Both the position numbers and the translations under genes were made by a program. DNA of 64,000 nucleotides from Icerya purchasi (taxonomy: Eukaryota > Arthropoda > Insecta > Hemiptera > Monophlebidae): NCBI GenBank assembly GCA_039619475.1, contig CM077116.1, positions 274,846,758 through 274,910,757 on the forward strand, given 5' to 3'. Positions 35,285-47,194 of this stretch are shown here, piece by piece; within the stretch, counting starts at the first letter, position 1, and every line of letters begins with the position of its first letter. Under the pieces are notes generated by a model. It ran no database searches and was not told where the DNA came from. It worked only from the letters and a program-made list of their open reading frames with translations.

Positions 35285-35579
35285 TATGAATATAGATCAG
35301 GAGTAAATTAAGATAGGCGAAGACATGATAATGAGAGTGAAGGTAGGTAAAAAAGTATAATGGGTTAATATAAAAATAATATGCCAGGGCAGTAGGGGAA
35401 CAGGAAAAAAAAAAAAAAAAAGAGTAAGAGAATGGAACTCATGGAAAGGAAAAATGTACAATTTATAAAGGATGAAAAAGTGTAAAAGAGAAGAAAAAGA
35501 GAGAATAAAAAAACAAAAACAAATAAACAAATATAGTTCAGAATATAACAAAATTTTAAATGTTGTATATGTTAATATA

Positions 35580-36709
35580 TTACAAGGTATGAGGCATAAA
35601 GCTCTGGAGCAAAAATTGAAGAGATTTTTCAAGTTCGGATGAAGCTGCAATGTTATGTCTAGCTAAGAGCTGTATAAATGCAGAGGAGAAAGACTCAACT
35701 GGGGAGGAAATTTGCAAGAGCGTCTCATTAAAAGAATCATCAGAAGTAACAAGATCAGCGTTTTTTATTAGATTGACGGTGAAAGTACTGGCCTTTTATT
35801 GGCCTTGGTGCTCCCATCTGAGGAAACATTTTTTCAGATGAAGGATTTGTTAATGAAGAGACTGGATCCCTGGGTTGAGCTGCGGCTCTGTCAGCTTAAG
35901 AAAAGGCTGATGATGCGAAAGATTTACTTTTCATATCGCAAGCTTCTTAGAACGGAATGTTCTCATAGGCCATAATACATTTTATCTCCTTTTGTCGAAG
36001 CCATTCAGGGCAGCGTCGATCCGAAGAACGATGATCCCCTCTGCAATTTCGGCATACGGGAGCAGAATTAATCGAAGGGCATTCTGAGAATGAATGTTTG
36101 TCGCTGCAATGAACGCAGAAAGTTGAGGTACTACGACAAAGATTTGAAATATGACCAAAACGATGGCACTTATTACATTGAATAGGACATCTAATACTGG
36201 GCGATACCTGAAAAATTAATCTAAAAATAGAGATATGGGAAGGAAGAACAGAGGAAACAAATTTAATCTCTACCGAACGAGTGGGCAGACGGACACCATC
36301 CACCTTTTTAGAAATTCTATTAACTGAAGCAACAGGAATGGACGAGGAGATACCTTCCATGATATCTTCCTCCGAAAAGGAAGCATGCACATCAGAAATT
36401 ATTCCGAATCGGAAGAAAACATGATTGGGTACGAATGCTTTAAGACTATTTTTCCTCATAAAATCATGTTGATCTAAGAATTTATTAGCCGTAACCGCAG
36501 AGGGGAATAAAACCGATAAGCGGTTCCCACCTTGTTTTTTGACGTTTAAACATTCCGTAGTTGATTTAAACAGCAACTTAGCTATGGCCAAGGGATATGC
36601 ATTTGCAATCTTTTTTTCGAGATGCTCTAAATATATTAAAAAAGGGCCAGGATGGTCTAACGGAAAGGTAAGTTCTTTATTAATATTATTACTGACCATA
36701 TCGTTGACA

Positions 36710-36756
<47 letters not shown>

Positions 36757-36757
36757 G
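35580..36757 (-). pseudogene. LINE E ORF1, C-terminal part
   Basis: Begins inside the poly-Asn tract (AAT codons 36756-36712), continuing in frame as DVNDMVSNNINKELTF. Its middle is RRM-like. Three tandem zinc knuckles follow: CNKCHRFGHISNLC, CVHCSDKHSFSEC and CRNCRGDHRSSDRRC, as in Jockey/I/R1-type ORF1 proteins that bind LINE RNA. After a stop at 35947 the reading continues in other frames (VSSLTNPSSEKMFPQ; then DSFNETLLQISSPVESF) to a stop at 35580. The N-terminal part lies 17 kb away at 53366-53736. Confidence 0.8.
36712..36756. repeat. (ATT)15 microsatellite at left edge of array
   Basis: 45 bp of pure ATT. On the minus strand it encodes Asn in LINE E ORF1. Element A starts directly after it. 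Confidence 0.95.
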
Positions 36758-37019
36758 TCGTGTTCAGTCGTGTTTTGCTTGCTCCTTTTTAAAGTTTAAA
36801 TTTCATATTTCGTTAAGATTCGTGAGTTTCAAAATTGAAGGTTTCTATTAGTTTTTGTGACGCTCTTTCCGGTGCTAATTTCAGAATTTACGTAGCATTA
36901 TCCGTTCCACAGTTATAACGTTTTTTTTGCATATTGATTTTCACCGTAAACCGCCGCGTTAAATTTTGCTGTACCGGTAAGCTATTTTGTTAAAATCCTT
37001 CGCCTATTATTTCGTAGTC

Positions 37020-37868
37020 ATGGTTTGTGTGTGTGCGAAATGTTCTCTCGATTTACCGGTCGACGGGGAATACATCACTTGTCCCCGATGTCAGCGCGCA
37101 CTACATCATGGGTGTAGCAATGTGTCTCTTAAAACTTGGACTAGCATGTCAGCAGCAAACAAAGCGGGATGGCGATGTACTTACTGTCGTACCGCAGAGA
37201 AAGATAAGACCAACTGCCCCCCTGCCCGCAGTGATAGCGATAGTACGGCGGCGAACGATGTTGCTGAATCAGCGCTTCAGAGAATCAGCAACGAGTTGCG
37301 AGCACTGAACGAGCGCATATTCGAAATGCAAGCGTCATTCGATACGCGTATGACGGAAGTGCTGGCTGTGATTACGGCGAAGACGGAGGAGAACAGCGCT
37401 CTCCGCCGCGAAAATGCCGATCTGATTGCATGTGTGGACAAATTAGAACAGTACACCCGAAGAAATAACGTAATTGTTTCAAATATCCCGACTGCACCCG
37501 GCGAAAATTTGATCGATTTAGCGGTCAAACTCGGCCAAGCAACGAATACTTCCATCGATCCTAGAGACATTGACGCCTGCCATCGACTACCAAAGTCACC
37601 GGATCAGGCGTTCCCGAATGTGATTTTTAAGTTTTGTCGTAGAATTGTTAAAGAGGAACTAGTAAAGAACAGTCGTAAAAAACGACCGAAATTAGCGGAC
37701 ATTGGCCTAGCTGGTGATTCACAAATATATGTAAATGAGCACCTAACAATTGCAAACGCAAAACTGTTTACGGCCGCCAGAAGCCTTCGATCTGTTGGAT
37801 GGAAGTTTGTTTGGGTGAGGGGAGGAAATATTCTCGCTCGGAAGGATGAAAGTTCACCAATTTTTTAG
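37020..37868 (+). CDS. LINE A ORF1, PHD finger/coiled coil/FP-like
   Basis: 282 codons from the ATG at MVCVCAKCSLDLPVDG; an upstream in-frame ATG at 36987 is less likely by comparison with B. The PHD-type zinc finger (residues 4-55) has C-x2-C, C-x2-C, H-x2-C (LHHGC) and C-x2-C (CTYC). A coiled coil of about 70 residues follows (LRALNERIFEMQ to VDKLEQYTRRNN). The C-terminal domain resembles the FP/RRM-like part of insect LINE ORF1 proteins: NVIVSNIP, DACHRLP, VIFKFCRR, IYVNEHL and GWKFVWVRGGNILARKD. The predicted role is RNA binding and oligomerisation in the LINE particle. The frame is intact. Confidence 0.85.
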   Translation: MVCVCAKCSLDLPVDGEYITCPRCQRALHHGCSNVSLKTWTSMSAANKAGWRCTYCRTAEKDKTNCPPARSDSDSTAANDVAESALQRISNELRALNERIFEMQASFDTRMTEVLAVITAKTEENSALRRENADLIACVDKLEQYTRRNNVIVSNIPTAPGENLIDLAVKLGQATNTSIDPRDIDACHRLPKSPDQAFPNVIFKFCRRIVKEELVKNSRKKRPKLADIGLAGDSQIYVNEHLTIANAKLFTAARSLRSVGWKFVWVRGGNILARKDESSPIF

Positions 37869-38711
37869 GATCATATCGTTTGAGCAAATCACTGGGCTGA
37901 AAAATTCATCAAAATGACTACCAGTATTTAGTGTAAATAGTTCTATCCTAATTTCCATTTTAAAGTATAAGCACCAGAAAACGGGTATTGTTTTTATCAT
38001 TATTATTTTTATTTTAACTTTTTTTATGTTTATTTATAATAAGTTTACCCTCATAATACTGGGTTGCCATGCTCTTCATTATTTCAGTTTTAATGCTCAA
38101 TTTTGCTTTTATCCTTATTGTAAGTTTTGTACCTTTCTCCATCTTTATAATAATATACTTACTTTCAGAATGTTTTTATCTATGACACTTTATAGTATTT
38201 ACGGCGTCCTACAGTTCGTGAGTGAACCTGCGAATAACTATACTTATCTTTTATTGCGTAAGCCACCGTTTAATATAGTACGATATATTTCCAATAATCC
38301 TTATCTTTTATCTTTACATTTATGTATACCATGATTGAATTAAGCTTATGTAACAATAACAAATATGCTTATATTGTTTTATGTAATCTGACCAAGCTGC
38401 AAATATTATGTCATAATATTAACCTCAATATTATTACTCAAGTTCCGAGGCCCTAGCAGACACTCTAACAAGCTAATTAATCTAAATTCCCTATCTCTTA
38501 TAAAAACCAATTTCATAATTAAGTTAACTTTCACATTAGCTAGTTGGCTTTATCACTGCTCATCAAGCTTCTGTTGGTACTATAAGTGGCACTACATTAA
38601 ATAATTAGCTTTCTAAAATTTATAACTATATTCAATACTATTTAGAAAAATTGTTTTCGTATTTTTTTTAATGTAATTTAAGCAAAATTTCTCTGTTTAA
38701 TTCTAAATACC
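37869..38711 (+). other. ORF1-ORF2 spacer of LINE A
   Basis: 843 bp of AT-rich DNA between the ORFs. The corresponding gaps in B (561 bp) and C (about 350 bp) differ in length. No ORF with a recognisable domain. How ORF2 is translated across such a gap is unclear. Confidence 0.6.
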
Positions 38712-41551
38712 ATGGATATAAGCGCTCTTAAAATACTCACTTTAAATGTAAGAAGCTTGAGAGCTCACTTTAACGAGCTATTAATATTTTTAGATGGGCC
38801 CGGTAAAGAGTACGATATTTTAATCTTAACTGAAACTTGGTTAACTATGGAGGAAATATCATGCTATAATATTCCTGGTTACTATATCCGAGAAAAATGT
38901 AGGGAACATAAACGTTCAGGTGGTATACTAGTTTACATAAGGGAATATGTAGAAATTACTGACGTTAATATATCGATTACCACCGGGGGAACATTCTGTG
39001 TTTTAATGTCAAATTGCTACATAATAGGTATTTGTCAGTTGTCGGTATATATCGTTTTTGTAGTTCAACGCACTTTACTTTCCTGAACGAGTTAGATACG
39101 GTGATTAATTCCCTTAAAGAATTAGCTCTAATTACTGGAGATGTAAACATAAATTTACTAGATAATGTTAGTAGTACAAACTACCTAAATTTATTAAGTA
39201 CGTATGGTTTCCGTAGTGTTGTAAATCAGGCCACATTTCATCGAAACCAAAGTACATATGCATCATGTTTAGATCACGTCTTCGTCCGCGGAACCAGTAA
39301 CCCATATACAAAGCTAGTGGTATTAACAGAAATCATCCCTTGTACTTTCTCGGATCATTCTATCTTATCAACTAATTTAGAAATAGACTGTGATCATAAG
39401 ACAAAAAATAATATCTCCTCAGCTTTTGTTGATAAAGTAATGTTCAAAAACAATCTGGCTAATAGTTCGTTAACTGAATTATATAATGATACTATTTCTA
39501 TTGAGGAAAAATTCGACTATTTCATTTCAACCCTAAAAGGTATATTAAATCGCTCGAAACGACAGCCCTATAGACTTAAACCGCAACGAAAAAGATCTGA
39601 ATCGATAACAAACGAACTAATTGCATTATCTTCGGAAAAAAATTCATTGTACAAATTAACAAAAAAATATCCACATGATACAAATCTGCTAGTCCGGTTC
39701 AAGCAAATTTCTAGGGAACTGCAAAAATTGATTAGGATAACCAAAAAAGACTTCTACACTAAAAAATTAGATGATTGCAAGAGCAATCCAAAAATATATT
39801 GGGCACTTATTAAGAATACTATTGGAAATAAAAAACAAATCTTAAAACAGATCAAAATAAACAACGTAATACTGCCCGTCGAGGCCAATGAACGATTTGT
39901 TTCTAATCAATTTAATAACTATTTTTCTGACATTGTAAAAACAATGGTTAGTAAATTAATTCCAAGTTCAATTGACTTTGTCGAGATTCAGCAAAATCTA
40001 AATTCCTTTGCTTTCCTAGACTTTACCAAAAACGACATAAAATCTGCAATATTATCTCTTCCTAATAAGCACTCATTTGGACTTGATGGCATTTCCATCA
40101 TTCTCATAAAAGAAAATATCGGTTTTTTCTTAACACCATTAACTTATTTATTTAATGAATCCATAAAATCGGGAAAGTTTCCAAATGCTTTAAAGCTAGG
40201 AATAATTACACCCGTTTATAAAAATGGTGACGTTACAGAAGTGTCGAAATATAGACCAATCTGTTTGTTATCTACTTTCTCAAAAGTATTTGAAAAATGT
40301 GTTAAAGTGAAAATGCTAAGCTATTTGAATTATATAAACTTCTTCAGTAAAAATCAATACGGATTCTTACAAAATAAAAGTACAGATGATGCGTTATTTG
40401 ACCACATATCGTACATAGCTGAAAATTTGGACTCTGGCCGTTCAGTTGCAGCGGTTTACTTTGATTTCGCTAAGGCATTTGATGTTGTTGACCATAACAT
40501 ATTGTTAAAAAAACTATTTGCGTGTGGTTTCCGAGGTTTCATCTACAACTGGTTTCATTCATATCTAACAGACAGGAGGTATGTTACAAAAATAAACAAT
40601 GTAACAAGTAATATCACCATACAAAGTTTCGGCGTACCCCAGGGAAGCATATTAGGCCCTTTACTCTTTTTAATTCATATAAATGACTTATGTGAGCTAA
40701 ACGTTGAGGGCAAAATCTTCTGTTACGCAGATGATACCGTTCTGACTGTAAGTTCACGTTTCCCAAACACATTACAACAACTAATACAATCAGATGTTAA
40801 TAAAATAAATGAGTGGATGGTTAAAAATCGCATAAGCCTGAATGTAAATAAAACAAAATACCTAGTATACAGTAACCTTCCACAGAGTAAATGGGATAAC
40901 ATCAGTATAACCTGGGAAAATAATATCTCTATAGAAAGAGCATACACGATTAAATACCTAGGAATTCACATTGACTGTAAATTAACATGGAATAATCATT
41001 TAACATACTTAACCACTAAATTAAGGAGGTTAAATTATTTATTTTATTACCTAGAACAATTTTTCAGTCGATCTCAGTTAACGTTATTGTATCTAGCTTT
41101 ATATCAATCTACTCTGTCTTACGGTTTAATAATCTGGGGGAACGCAGCCAGGTATCATACTTCGCCTGTAGCTTTCTTACAGAAATCATTAATTAAAAAG
41201 CTAACCTACTCTCCTCGAAATGATGGTGTAATTAAACTATTACCTTTCAGGTTATTATATACCATTCAACTACTAACTTACGTATTAAAAAATAAAAATA
41301 AATTTAATATAATTGTATATCCCGGAGTAACAAGGGACGCTGGCTCGGAGAAAGCTATCATGCCATCCTACTTTAAATATCATGCAAGATCGCAAGCAAG
41401 ATATACAGGTGCAGTCCTATTTAACCGCTTACCAAAATTCTTAAAAATGTATTTGAATTCAGAGCAGAATAAAAATAGAAATCTGCGTAAAACTTTGATT
41501 AAGTCAATCACTTCGGACATACCATTACAAGACTTATTACTTACTCTTTAA
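38712..41551 (+). pseudogene. LINE A ORF2 (EN-RT), one frameshift
   Basis: The N-terminal EN frame (ILTLNVRSLRAHFNELL, LTETWL, RSGGILVYI) runs to about 39030, where the reading shifts. The second frame, open to 41551, gives VVGIYRFCSSTHF, ITGDVNINLLDN, CLDHVFVRG and CTFSDHSI. RT has SFGLDGISIILIK, YRPICLLSTFSKVFEKC, NQYGFLQNKSTDDAL, YFDFAKAFDVVDH, GVPQGSILGPLLF and catalytic YADD (about 40726). The thumb YLGIHIDCKLTWNNHL and a basic C-terminus follow. No RNase H. One frameshift, at about 39010-39040, disables the endonuclease. Confidence 0.88.
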
Positions 41552-42528
41552 CATACCCTCGAAAGTATACACAATACCAACAAATGACTGAGTTATACAT
41601 AAATAAGTAGAAGAGGGAAAAACTGTTCGAAAAGTTTGACAATATAACGAATTCCACTAACTGATATAGTTTAATAACGGTAAAAGAACCAATTTCACAT
41701 GAAATCTAATAACCTATTTAACTAACAATTAAACACCCATAAGTTAAGTTATATTTTTGGAAAAATATGATGGAAATTAGTATTTGTTATCTAAAATATT
41801 TATAAATTAAGTGCCGTAAAATACACATTGAATTAAAGTAATATAATTAAACAAACATATACCTATATCCTTGCCAAACCATATAAGCACTGCCAAATTA
41901 CAGTTACATAATCTTAATTTTTAATTTTAAAATTATTTTAATAATTACAGCACAATCTCCGTAATTTCTTTAATGTTAATTTAAAAACTTATATTTACAT
42001 TTACCGTCACTATTAGTAATATTACTCTAATTTTATAACTGTGTAAACTTTCTCTGATTATTTTACCATATGTTTGCAATTATAAACTTTTTCACTTTAA
42101 CTTACAATTATTACTATTATTAATAACTATTTTCGCCATTTTATCAATATTACTATTACTTTTATTATTACTATTAATATATAATCATTTAAGGTTACCG
42201 ATATTTTTTTCTCTCATTTTTTCTTTTTGCTTTCTTCTCGACTTCAAATTATCTATATCTTTTAATTTTTAACTGTAACATTAATCTTGATATATTGAAG
42301 AGCTCCCGGGGTCAATGGGCGAAAGCATATGTAACGTTACATGTATATAATAAGTATATTGTGAACATGGGCCGAAGTCGTTTGTGGAAGTTGACAATAA
42401 ACTAGACTTTTAAATTTGTTAATTTTCAATTATTTTTTATTTCTTTCTTTCTCTCCTTCTATAGACAAAGTTTGGCTCATGTGTATTAATAATGTATTTT
42501 CAGTTTTTCTTATAATAATAATCCCACT

Positions 42529-42617
42529 ACTCGCGCAACTATGCGCATTTGTGGAATTTATATTGTTTCTTTGTTTGTATATATATTTTTGTCACAATAA
42601 ATTTGATTTGATTTGAT
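42529..42617 (+). other. 3' hairpin and TTTGA tail of LINE A
   Basis: GCGCA-ACTA-TGCGC (42533-42546) followed by ATTTGTGGAA, and 50 bp later TTTGATTTGATTTGATT (42602-42618), leading into ATT repeats. The same layout occurs at the ends of B and C. Confidence 0.75.
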
Positions 42618-42647
42618 TATTATTATTATTACTGTTATTATTATTAC

Positions 42648-42696
<49 letters not shown>

Positions 42697-42705
42697 GTTA
42701 TTGTT
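42616..42705. repeat. ATT microsatellite between A and B
   Basis: Mostly ATT with two ACTGTT interruptions. It ends ATTATTGTTATTGTT (42691-42705), a pattern also present at 53380-53394 right of element C. The match may be a target duplication for B(+C) or simply shared microsatellite texture. Confidence 0.85.
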
Positions 42706-42928
42706 CTGGTTGGACGTGTTTGCTTTTCTCTGCGATCAAGGTCTTTTATACAAAGTTTATTAAAAGTATCATTTGTTAAATTACAATATTCATATCTGTC
42801 TTTCTAAGCGGTTTTCAAATACGTAATTACTGCCTGGATACCTGTACTGTCACTCGAGTAATCAAAGAAAACAGTAAGTAAATTTTTGTGCGTTCATTTG
42901 AAACATTTTCGTTAGTAAAATATTAAAG

Positions 42929-43834
42929 ATGGTGTCGTGTCGAAAATGTGGCGAAGCGCTACCTGCAGCAGGAGATTATGCGGTGTGTGGTGCCTGTTCT
43001 GCTCAGTTACACTTTCAGTGCAGTGGTGTAGCAGCGTCGACTTGGCGCCAAAAGGGCAGCCAGAAGAAAAGCGCGTGGAAGTGTCCTGAGTGCCGTGGCG
43101 AAACTACGAAAGGAGGCAGCAGTGATAAAGATGAGTGCAGCAGTAGCAAGCCGAGCACAGAGCAACTGTTGCTGACTATTCGGAGCGAGATAGCCGCGTT
43201 GCACGATAAGCTCGAGAGTGTGCACTTGTCGGTAGATCAGTTGCGGACCGAGAACGGACAGCTCCGTCAACTAGTCGAATCGCTGCGCGCCGAAAACGAC
43301 CAGCTCCAGCTGACGAACGGACTGCTGCGTGATCGTGTCGCAGGACTAGAGCAGTACACGCGCAAGGATAATCTAATAATACGCAACGTGCCGCAGTTGC
43401 CCAACGAAAACTTATACGACATCGTCGCGAAGATCGCCACAGCTGCTGGCACTGAGCTGATAAATAGTGACCTGAGTGTGTGCCACCGACTGCCCAAGTT
43501 TAGCGGCCAGTCGCATGCAAGTGTTGTGGTTAAATTTACCCGCCGCGTGACCAAGCTCTCATTTCTAAAAGCATGTCGAACTAAGCGTCCGATATTGAAA
43601 GATATCGGATTCACCGAGCCGGCCTCCCTGGCAATCCAAAACATTTACGTTAACGAGCACCTGTCATCAGAAAACAGTAAACTGTTCCTTGCGGCCCGCG
43701 GTTTAAAAAAAAAAGGATGGAAGTTTATCTGGACTAGAGATGGGAAGATATTTGGCAGGCGGGACGAAGAGGCGCCAACTATTCTTCTTAAATCGTATGA
43801 GCAAATCGAGTCCTTTGATAGCAATAGTTGCTGA
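42929..43834 (+). CDS. LINE B ORF1, PHD finger/coiled coil/FP-like
   Basis: 301 codons, intact. The PHD-type zinc finger occupies residues 4-56: CRKCGEALPAAGDY, CGACSAQLHFQCSG, WKCPECRG. A strong heptad coiled coil (about residues 78-150) runs through LRSENGQL-like repeats to RVAGLEQYTRKDN. The C-terminal FP/RRM-like domain (about 150-300) has LIIRNVPQLPNENLYDI, VCHRLPKFSG, VVVKFTRR, IYVNEHLSSENSKLF and GWKFIWTRDGKIFGRRD. It is more GC-rich than the ORF2 that follows. The likely role is to oligomerise on LINE RNA and accompany ORF2 to the target. The PHD finger could read chromatin, though that is speculative for this protein. Confidence 0.9.
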   Translation: MVSCRKCGEALPAAGDYAVCGACSAQLHFQCSGVAASTWRQKGSQKKSAWKCPECRGETTKGGSSDKDECSSSKPSTEQLLLTIRSEIAALHDKLESVHLSVDQLRTENGQLRQLVESLRAENDQLQLTNGLLRDRVAGLEQYTRKDNLIIRNVPQLPNENLYDIVAKIATAAGTELINSDLSVCHRLPKFSGQSHASVVVKFTRRVTKLSFLKACRTKRPILKDIGFTEPASLAIQNIYVNEHLSSENSKLFLAARGLKKKGWKFIWTRDGKIFGRRDEEAPTILLKSYEQIESFDSNSC

Positions 43835-44395
43835 CTATTAATATTCTTTACAGCTTGCAAAAAACGATTTATTTACGTATTAATTCCGTTTTATTTCTAT
43901 CGTTCGTATATGGTGGTGTGTGTGTGTTTGTGTGCTCTCTTTAAAGTAAGTACTGAAATGTGTAGTGTGACGTGTTTTCGAAAATTGTATTCGTACAGCA
44001 GGAGTAATAACCATTCTAATCTTAACTCTAATCTTAATTTATTCTTATCAGTATTATTTTTATTTTCCTTATTTCTATTTTCCCAAGCTATTATTACTGG
44101 TACTTTATATTCTAACATTATGACATATTCTCGTAATAGATTATCAATATCTAGCTGATAGTAATGTTACATTTAAACCTACCTTTATCTTTATCGTTAC
44201 TATTTATGGATAATTCTAAACGTCCATATGATTTATTTTTGTTTCCGTATTAAATTTAAAATTATTCTCTTTAATAATACACAATTAAACCCGATTGCAT
44301 AAATAAAATTTTCAATATATAAATAAATTGATGGGACTAAAAATCAAAAATCAAAAATTAACGAATTTCACATACATTACTTTTCTTATAAATAA
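43835..44395 (+). other. ORF1-ORF2 spacer of LINE B
   Basis: 561 bp, AT-rich, with stops in all frames. No recognised feature. A TGTG-rich patch lies at about 43912-43935. Confidence 0.6.
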
Positions 44396-47194
44396 ATGAA
44401 ATTAGACATTTTTAATATATTTGTTTTGAATATTCGAAGCCTTCGTAAACATTTTGATGACCTCATTGTTTTACTAAAAAATAATACAGACTACCATTTC
44501 ATCATTTTAACTGAAACATGGTTGTACACTGAGGAAGTAATTCGATACCGTATCCCAGGTTACATAGCTATTGACCAGTGTAATAATGAGAAAAGATCAG
44601 GAGGGGTAGTTATTTATGTTGTAGAATGGCTTCGATTTACAAACGTTAGATTAACTAGTATAACTAGTACCTTTGTTGGACTATGCATCTATGTTGAAAA
44701 TGTAGGGAATATTACACTTATTGGTTGCTATAGGAACTGCGAGTCAAAGTATAAAGATTTTATTAATGATTTAAGCAAGATAATTGATAACTCATCTAGA
44801 AATTGTATTATAGCCGGTGACATGAATATAAATCTTTTAGAAAATCTAAGTTGCGGAGATTACCTAGAATTATTAAATTCAAAGGGATTTGATAGTATAA
44901 TTAACCAACCTACCTATAGACGCCCCAGGGATTTGTACGTATCATGTCTCGATCACGTATTTGTCCGTGGGCTTAATAAGGACATTTTTGACTCTAAGTA
45001 CGAATATGATATAATAGACACCGACTTTTCAGATCACTCTGCTATAAGTGTTAAACTTTCATTAAAATCACATATACGTATAAAAGCGAATGATCGTGCA
45101 AAGTGCTTTTTTAATAAACAACTGTTTCGAGAAGAATTATATAAACTTAATATTTCACCATTATATATTAGTTCCGCGACGGTAAAGGAGAAATTTGACT
45201 GGTTTATTAATAAAATTACGGGATTAATAAGTCAATTTAACAAATTTAAAAAATGTAAACCGAAAGAAAATAAACGATCACCGTGGGTAAATAACGAAAT
45301 TCTTCATTTAACCAAGATCAAGAGTGAAGCTTATAAATTATCTAAGCTTTCCCCAAATAATACTGTCTTATTAAATAACTATAAAGCTGCGGCAAAAAGG
45401 GCTCAACAAACTGTTAGGAAAACCAAAAAACAATATTACACACGCCTCTTAGACAAGTGCAAATCAAATCAAAAAGACTACTGGTGCGTTGTGAAAAATG
45501 CAATTGGACAGAATGTGAGAGGAATTGAAGAAATAAATATTAATAATACGAAAATAGCGGTAAAGTCTAACGAATATTTGGTAGCGCAACATTTCAACAC
45601 ATATTTCGAAAATAGTGTGAAACAGATATCCGTCAACGAAAGCAATGTAGGTACAGTATCAGACGACTTGACACCACATCCACAATTGAATTCTTTTGCT
45701 TTTTTCGATTTCACGTTGGATGATATTAAGGGGGCTATTCTATCACTACCGAATAAATCTTCCTTTGGTTTGGATAATATATCAATTAAACTAATCAAAG
45801 ATAATCTGAGCTATTTCATAAAACCTCTATGCTTCTTATTTAATGAATCTGTGAAAACTGGAATTTTTCCTGACATACTAAAAACAGGTATAATTACTCC
45901 AGTGTACAAAAGCGGGAGTAAAAATGAAGTATCTAACTACAGGCCAATATGTATTACTTCCACAATTTCTAAAATTTTTGAAAGATGTGTAAAGAAATTA
46001 GTAATAAATTTTCTAGATGATCAAAAATTTTTCAGTCCCAATCAATATGGCTTTTTACCGGATAAAGGAACTGACTTAGCAGTTTTTGAACACATTACAT
46101 ATATAACTAGGCATCTAGAAGAAGGCAGATCTGTGGTAGCTGTGTATTTCGATATAAGGAAAGCTTTCGATACGGTAAATCACCAAATTTTACTAAAGAA
46201 ATTATACGCCTGCGGTTTTCGGGGTAATATTTATAACTGGTTCAGAACATACTTAACTAGTAGGAAAAATGTAACTAAAATTAATGGTGTCTTTAGCGAC
46301 AGTACTATACAGGAAACTGGGGTTCCTCAGGGTAGTATCTTAGGTCCTTATCTATTTCTGGTATATATAAACGATCTGTGTAATTTGTCTGTAAATGGAA
46401 AAATATTTACCTATGCTGACGATACTGCACTAGTGCTGAATTCCCGCTTCCCAGAAAAATTGCATTCACCCATGCAAGAAGATATACAAAAAATCTGTAC
46501 ATGGTTACAACATAACAAATTATCCCTAAATGAAAATAAGACTAAATTTATGATTTACAGTTATCAGGATCAAAGGCTTTGGAACAGATTTTGTATTTCC
46601 TACGGTGGTAACATTTCAATTGAAAGGGTTTATGAAATAAAATACTTAGGTTTAATGCTGGACAGTAAACTCGCGTGGAATAAACATACCATATACTTGG
46701 CAAAAAAACTAAGAAGACTAAATTACATTTTTTACTACCTACGTGACTATTTCACAGCTCAGCATTTACGCAGATTATATTTAGGCCTATATCAGCCAGT
46801 ACTTGGACATGGAATCATACATTGGGGAGGTGCAGCAGTAACTCATATAAGTCCCGTCGAAATATTACAGAGAGCAGTGAAACGGGCCATTGATCCGTCG
46901 ACAAATAATGCTATTTTATCAGTTACAGAGTTATACACTTCACAAATACTAAATTTCGTTTTTAAATATAAGGATAGATTCAATATTTCAGTTGCCCATG
47001 GGAAAACAAGGTCTGCAAATGTAGAAATTGCCCCTGTTCCAGACTTTCGAAAATTTCACACACGTATACAAGCAGTTTATAAAGGGTCTATTATTTTCAA
47101 CTCTTTACCGTCCAGCTTAAAAGTACACTTATTAAATTATAAAAAGAGACACAAACACCTACTTCAATACATCACGGGTAATGGGACTCAATAA
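44396..47194 (+). CDS. LINE B ORF2, endonuclease-reverse transcriptase
   Basis: 932 codons, uninterrupted. The APE-type endonuclease (about residues 1-230) nicks target DNA: LNIRSLRKHF, LTETWL, IAGDMNINLLE, CLDHVFVRG and TDFSDHSAI, the catalytic SDH. The reverse transcriptase (about 430-720) has SFGLDNISIKLIK, YRPICITSTISKIFERC, NQYGFLPDKGTDLAV, YFDIRKAFDTVNH, GVPQGSILGPYLF, YADD at residue 673 and LSLNENKTKFM. The thumb YLGLMLDSKLAWNKH follows, then a basic C-terminal region. There is no RNase H domain. It acts in the nucleus by target-primed reverse transcription. All visible catalytic residues are present, so it is the best candidate for activity in this window. Confidence 0.92.
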   Translation: MKLDIFNIFVLNIRSLRKHFDDLIVLLKNNTDYHFIILTETWLYTEEVIRYRIPGYIAIDQCNNEKRSGGVVIYVVEWLRFTNVRLTSITSTFVGLCIYVENVGNITLIGCYRNCESKYKDFINDLSKIIDNSSRNCIIAGDMNINLLENLSCGDYLELLNSKGFDSIINQPTYRRPRDLYVSCLDHVFVRGLNKDIFDSKYEYDIIDTDFSDHSAISVKLSLKSHIRIKANDRAKCFFNKQLFREELYKLNISPLYISSATVKEKFDWFINKITGLISQFNKFKKCKPKENKRSPWVNNEILHLTKIKSEAYKLSKLSPNNTVLLNNYKAAAKRAQQTVRKTKKQYYTRLLDKCKSNQKDYWCVVKNAIGQNVRGIEEININNTKIAVKSNEYLVAQHFNTYFENSVKQISVNESNVGTVSDDLTPHPQLNSFAFFDFTLDDIKGAILSLPNKSSFGLDNISIKLIKDNLSYFIKPLCFLFNESVKTGIFPDILKTGIITPVYKSGSKNEVSNYRPICITSTISKIFERCVKKLVINFLDDQKFFSPNQYGFLPDKGTDLAVFEHITYITRHLEEGRSVVAVYFDIRKAFDTVNHQILLKKLYACGFRGNIYNWFRTYLTSRKNVTKINGVFSDSTIQETGVPQGSILGPYLFLVYINDLCNLSVNGKIFTYADDTALVLNSRFPEKLHSPMQEDIQKICTWLQHNKLSLNENKTKFMIYSYQDQRLWNRFCISYGGNISIERVYEIKYLGLMLDSKLAWNKHTIYLAKKLRRLNYIFYYLRDYFTAQHLRRLYLGLYQPVLGHGIIHWGGAAVTHISPVEILQRAVKRAIDPSTNNAILSVTELYTSQILNFVFKYKDRFNISVAHGKTRSANVEIAPVPDFRKFHTRIQAVYKGSIIFNSLPSSLKVHLLNYKKRHKHLLQYITGNGTQ

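Larger units (their letters stand above)
36757..42617 (+). mobile_element. PHD-finger LINE 'A'
   Basis: Full-length by comparison with B and C. Its 5' end, with a CAGTCGTGTTTTGC block, abuts (ATT)15. ORF1 is at 37020-37868, a spacer of about 840 bp follows, and ORF2 is at 38712-41551. A 1-kb 3'UTR contains a terminal hairpin (42533-42546) and TTTGA repeats (42602-42617). One frameshift in the endonuclease is the only obvious lesion. The PHD-type ORF1, the absence of RNase H and the short-repeat tail resemble the CR1/L2/Daphne/Crack side of LINEs; exact clade is inference. Confidence 0.85.

Noticed and set aside
42613..42807. Poly-Ile/Val open frame
   Set aside because: Translated ATT microsatellite.
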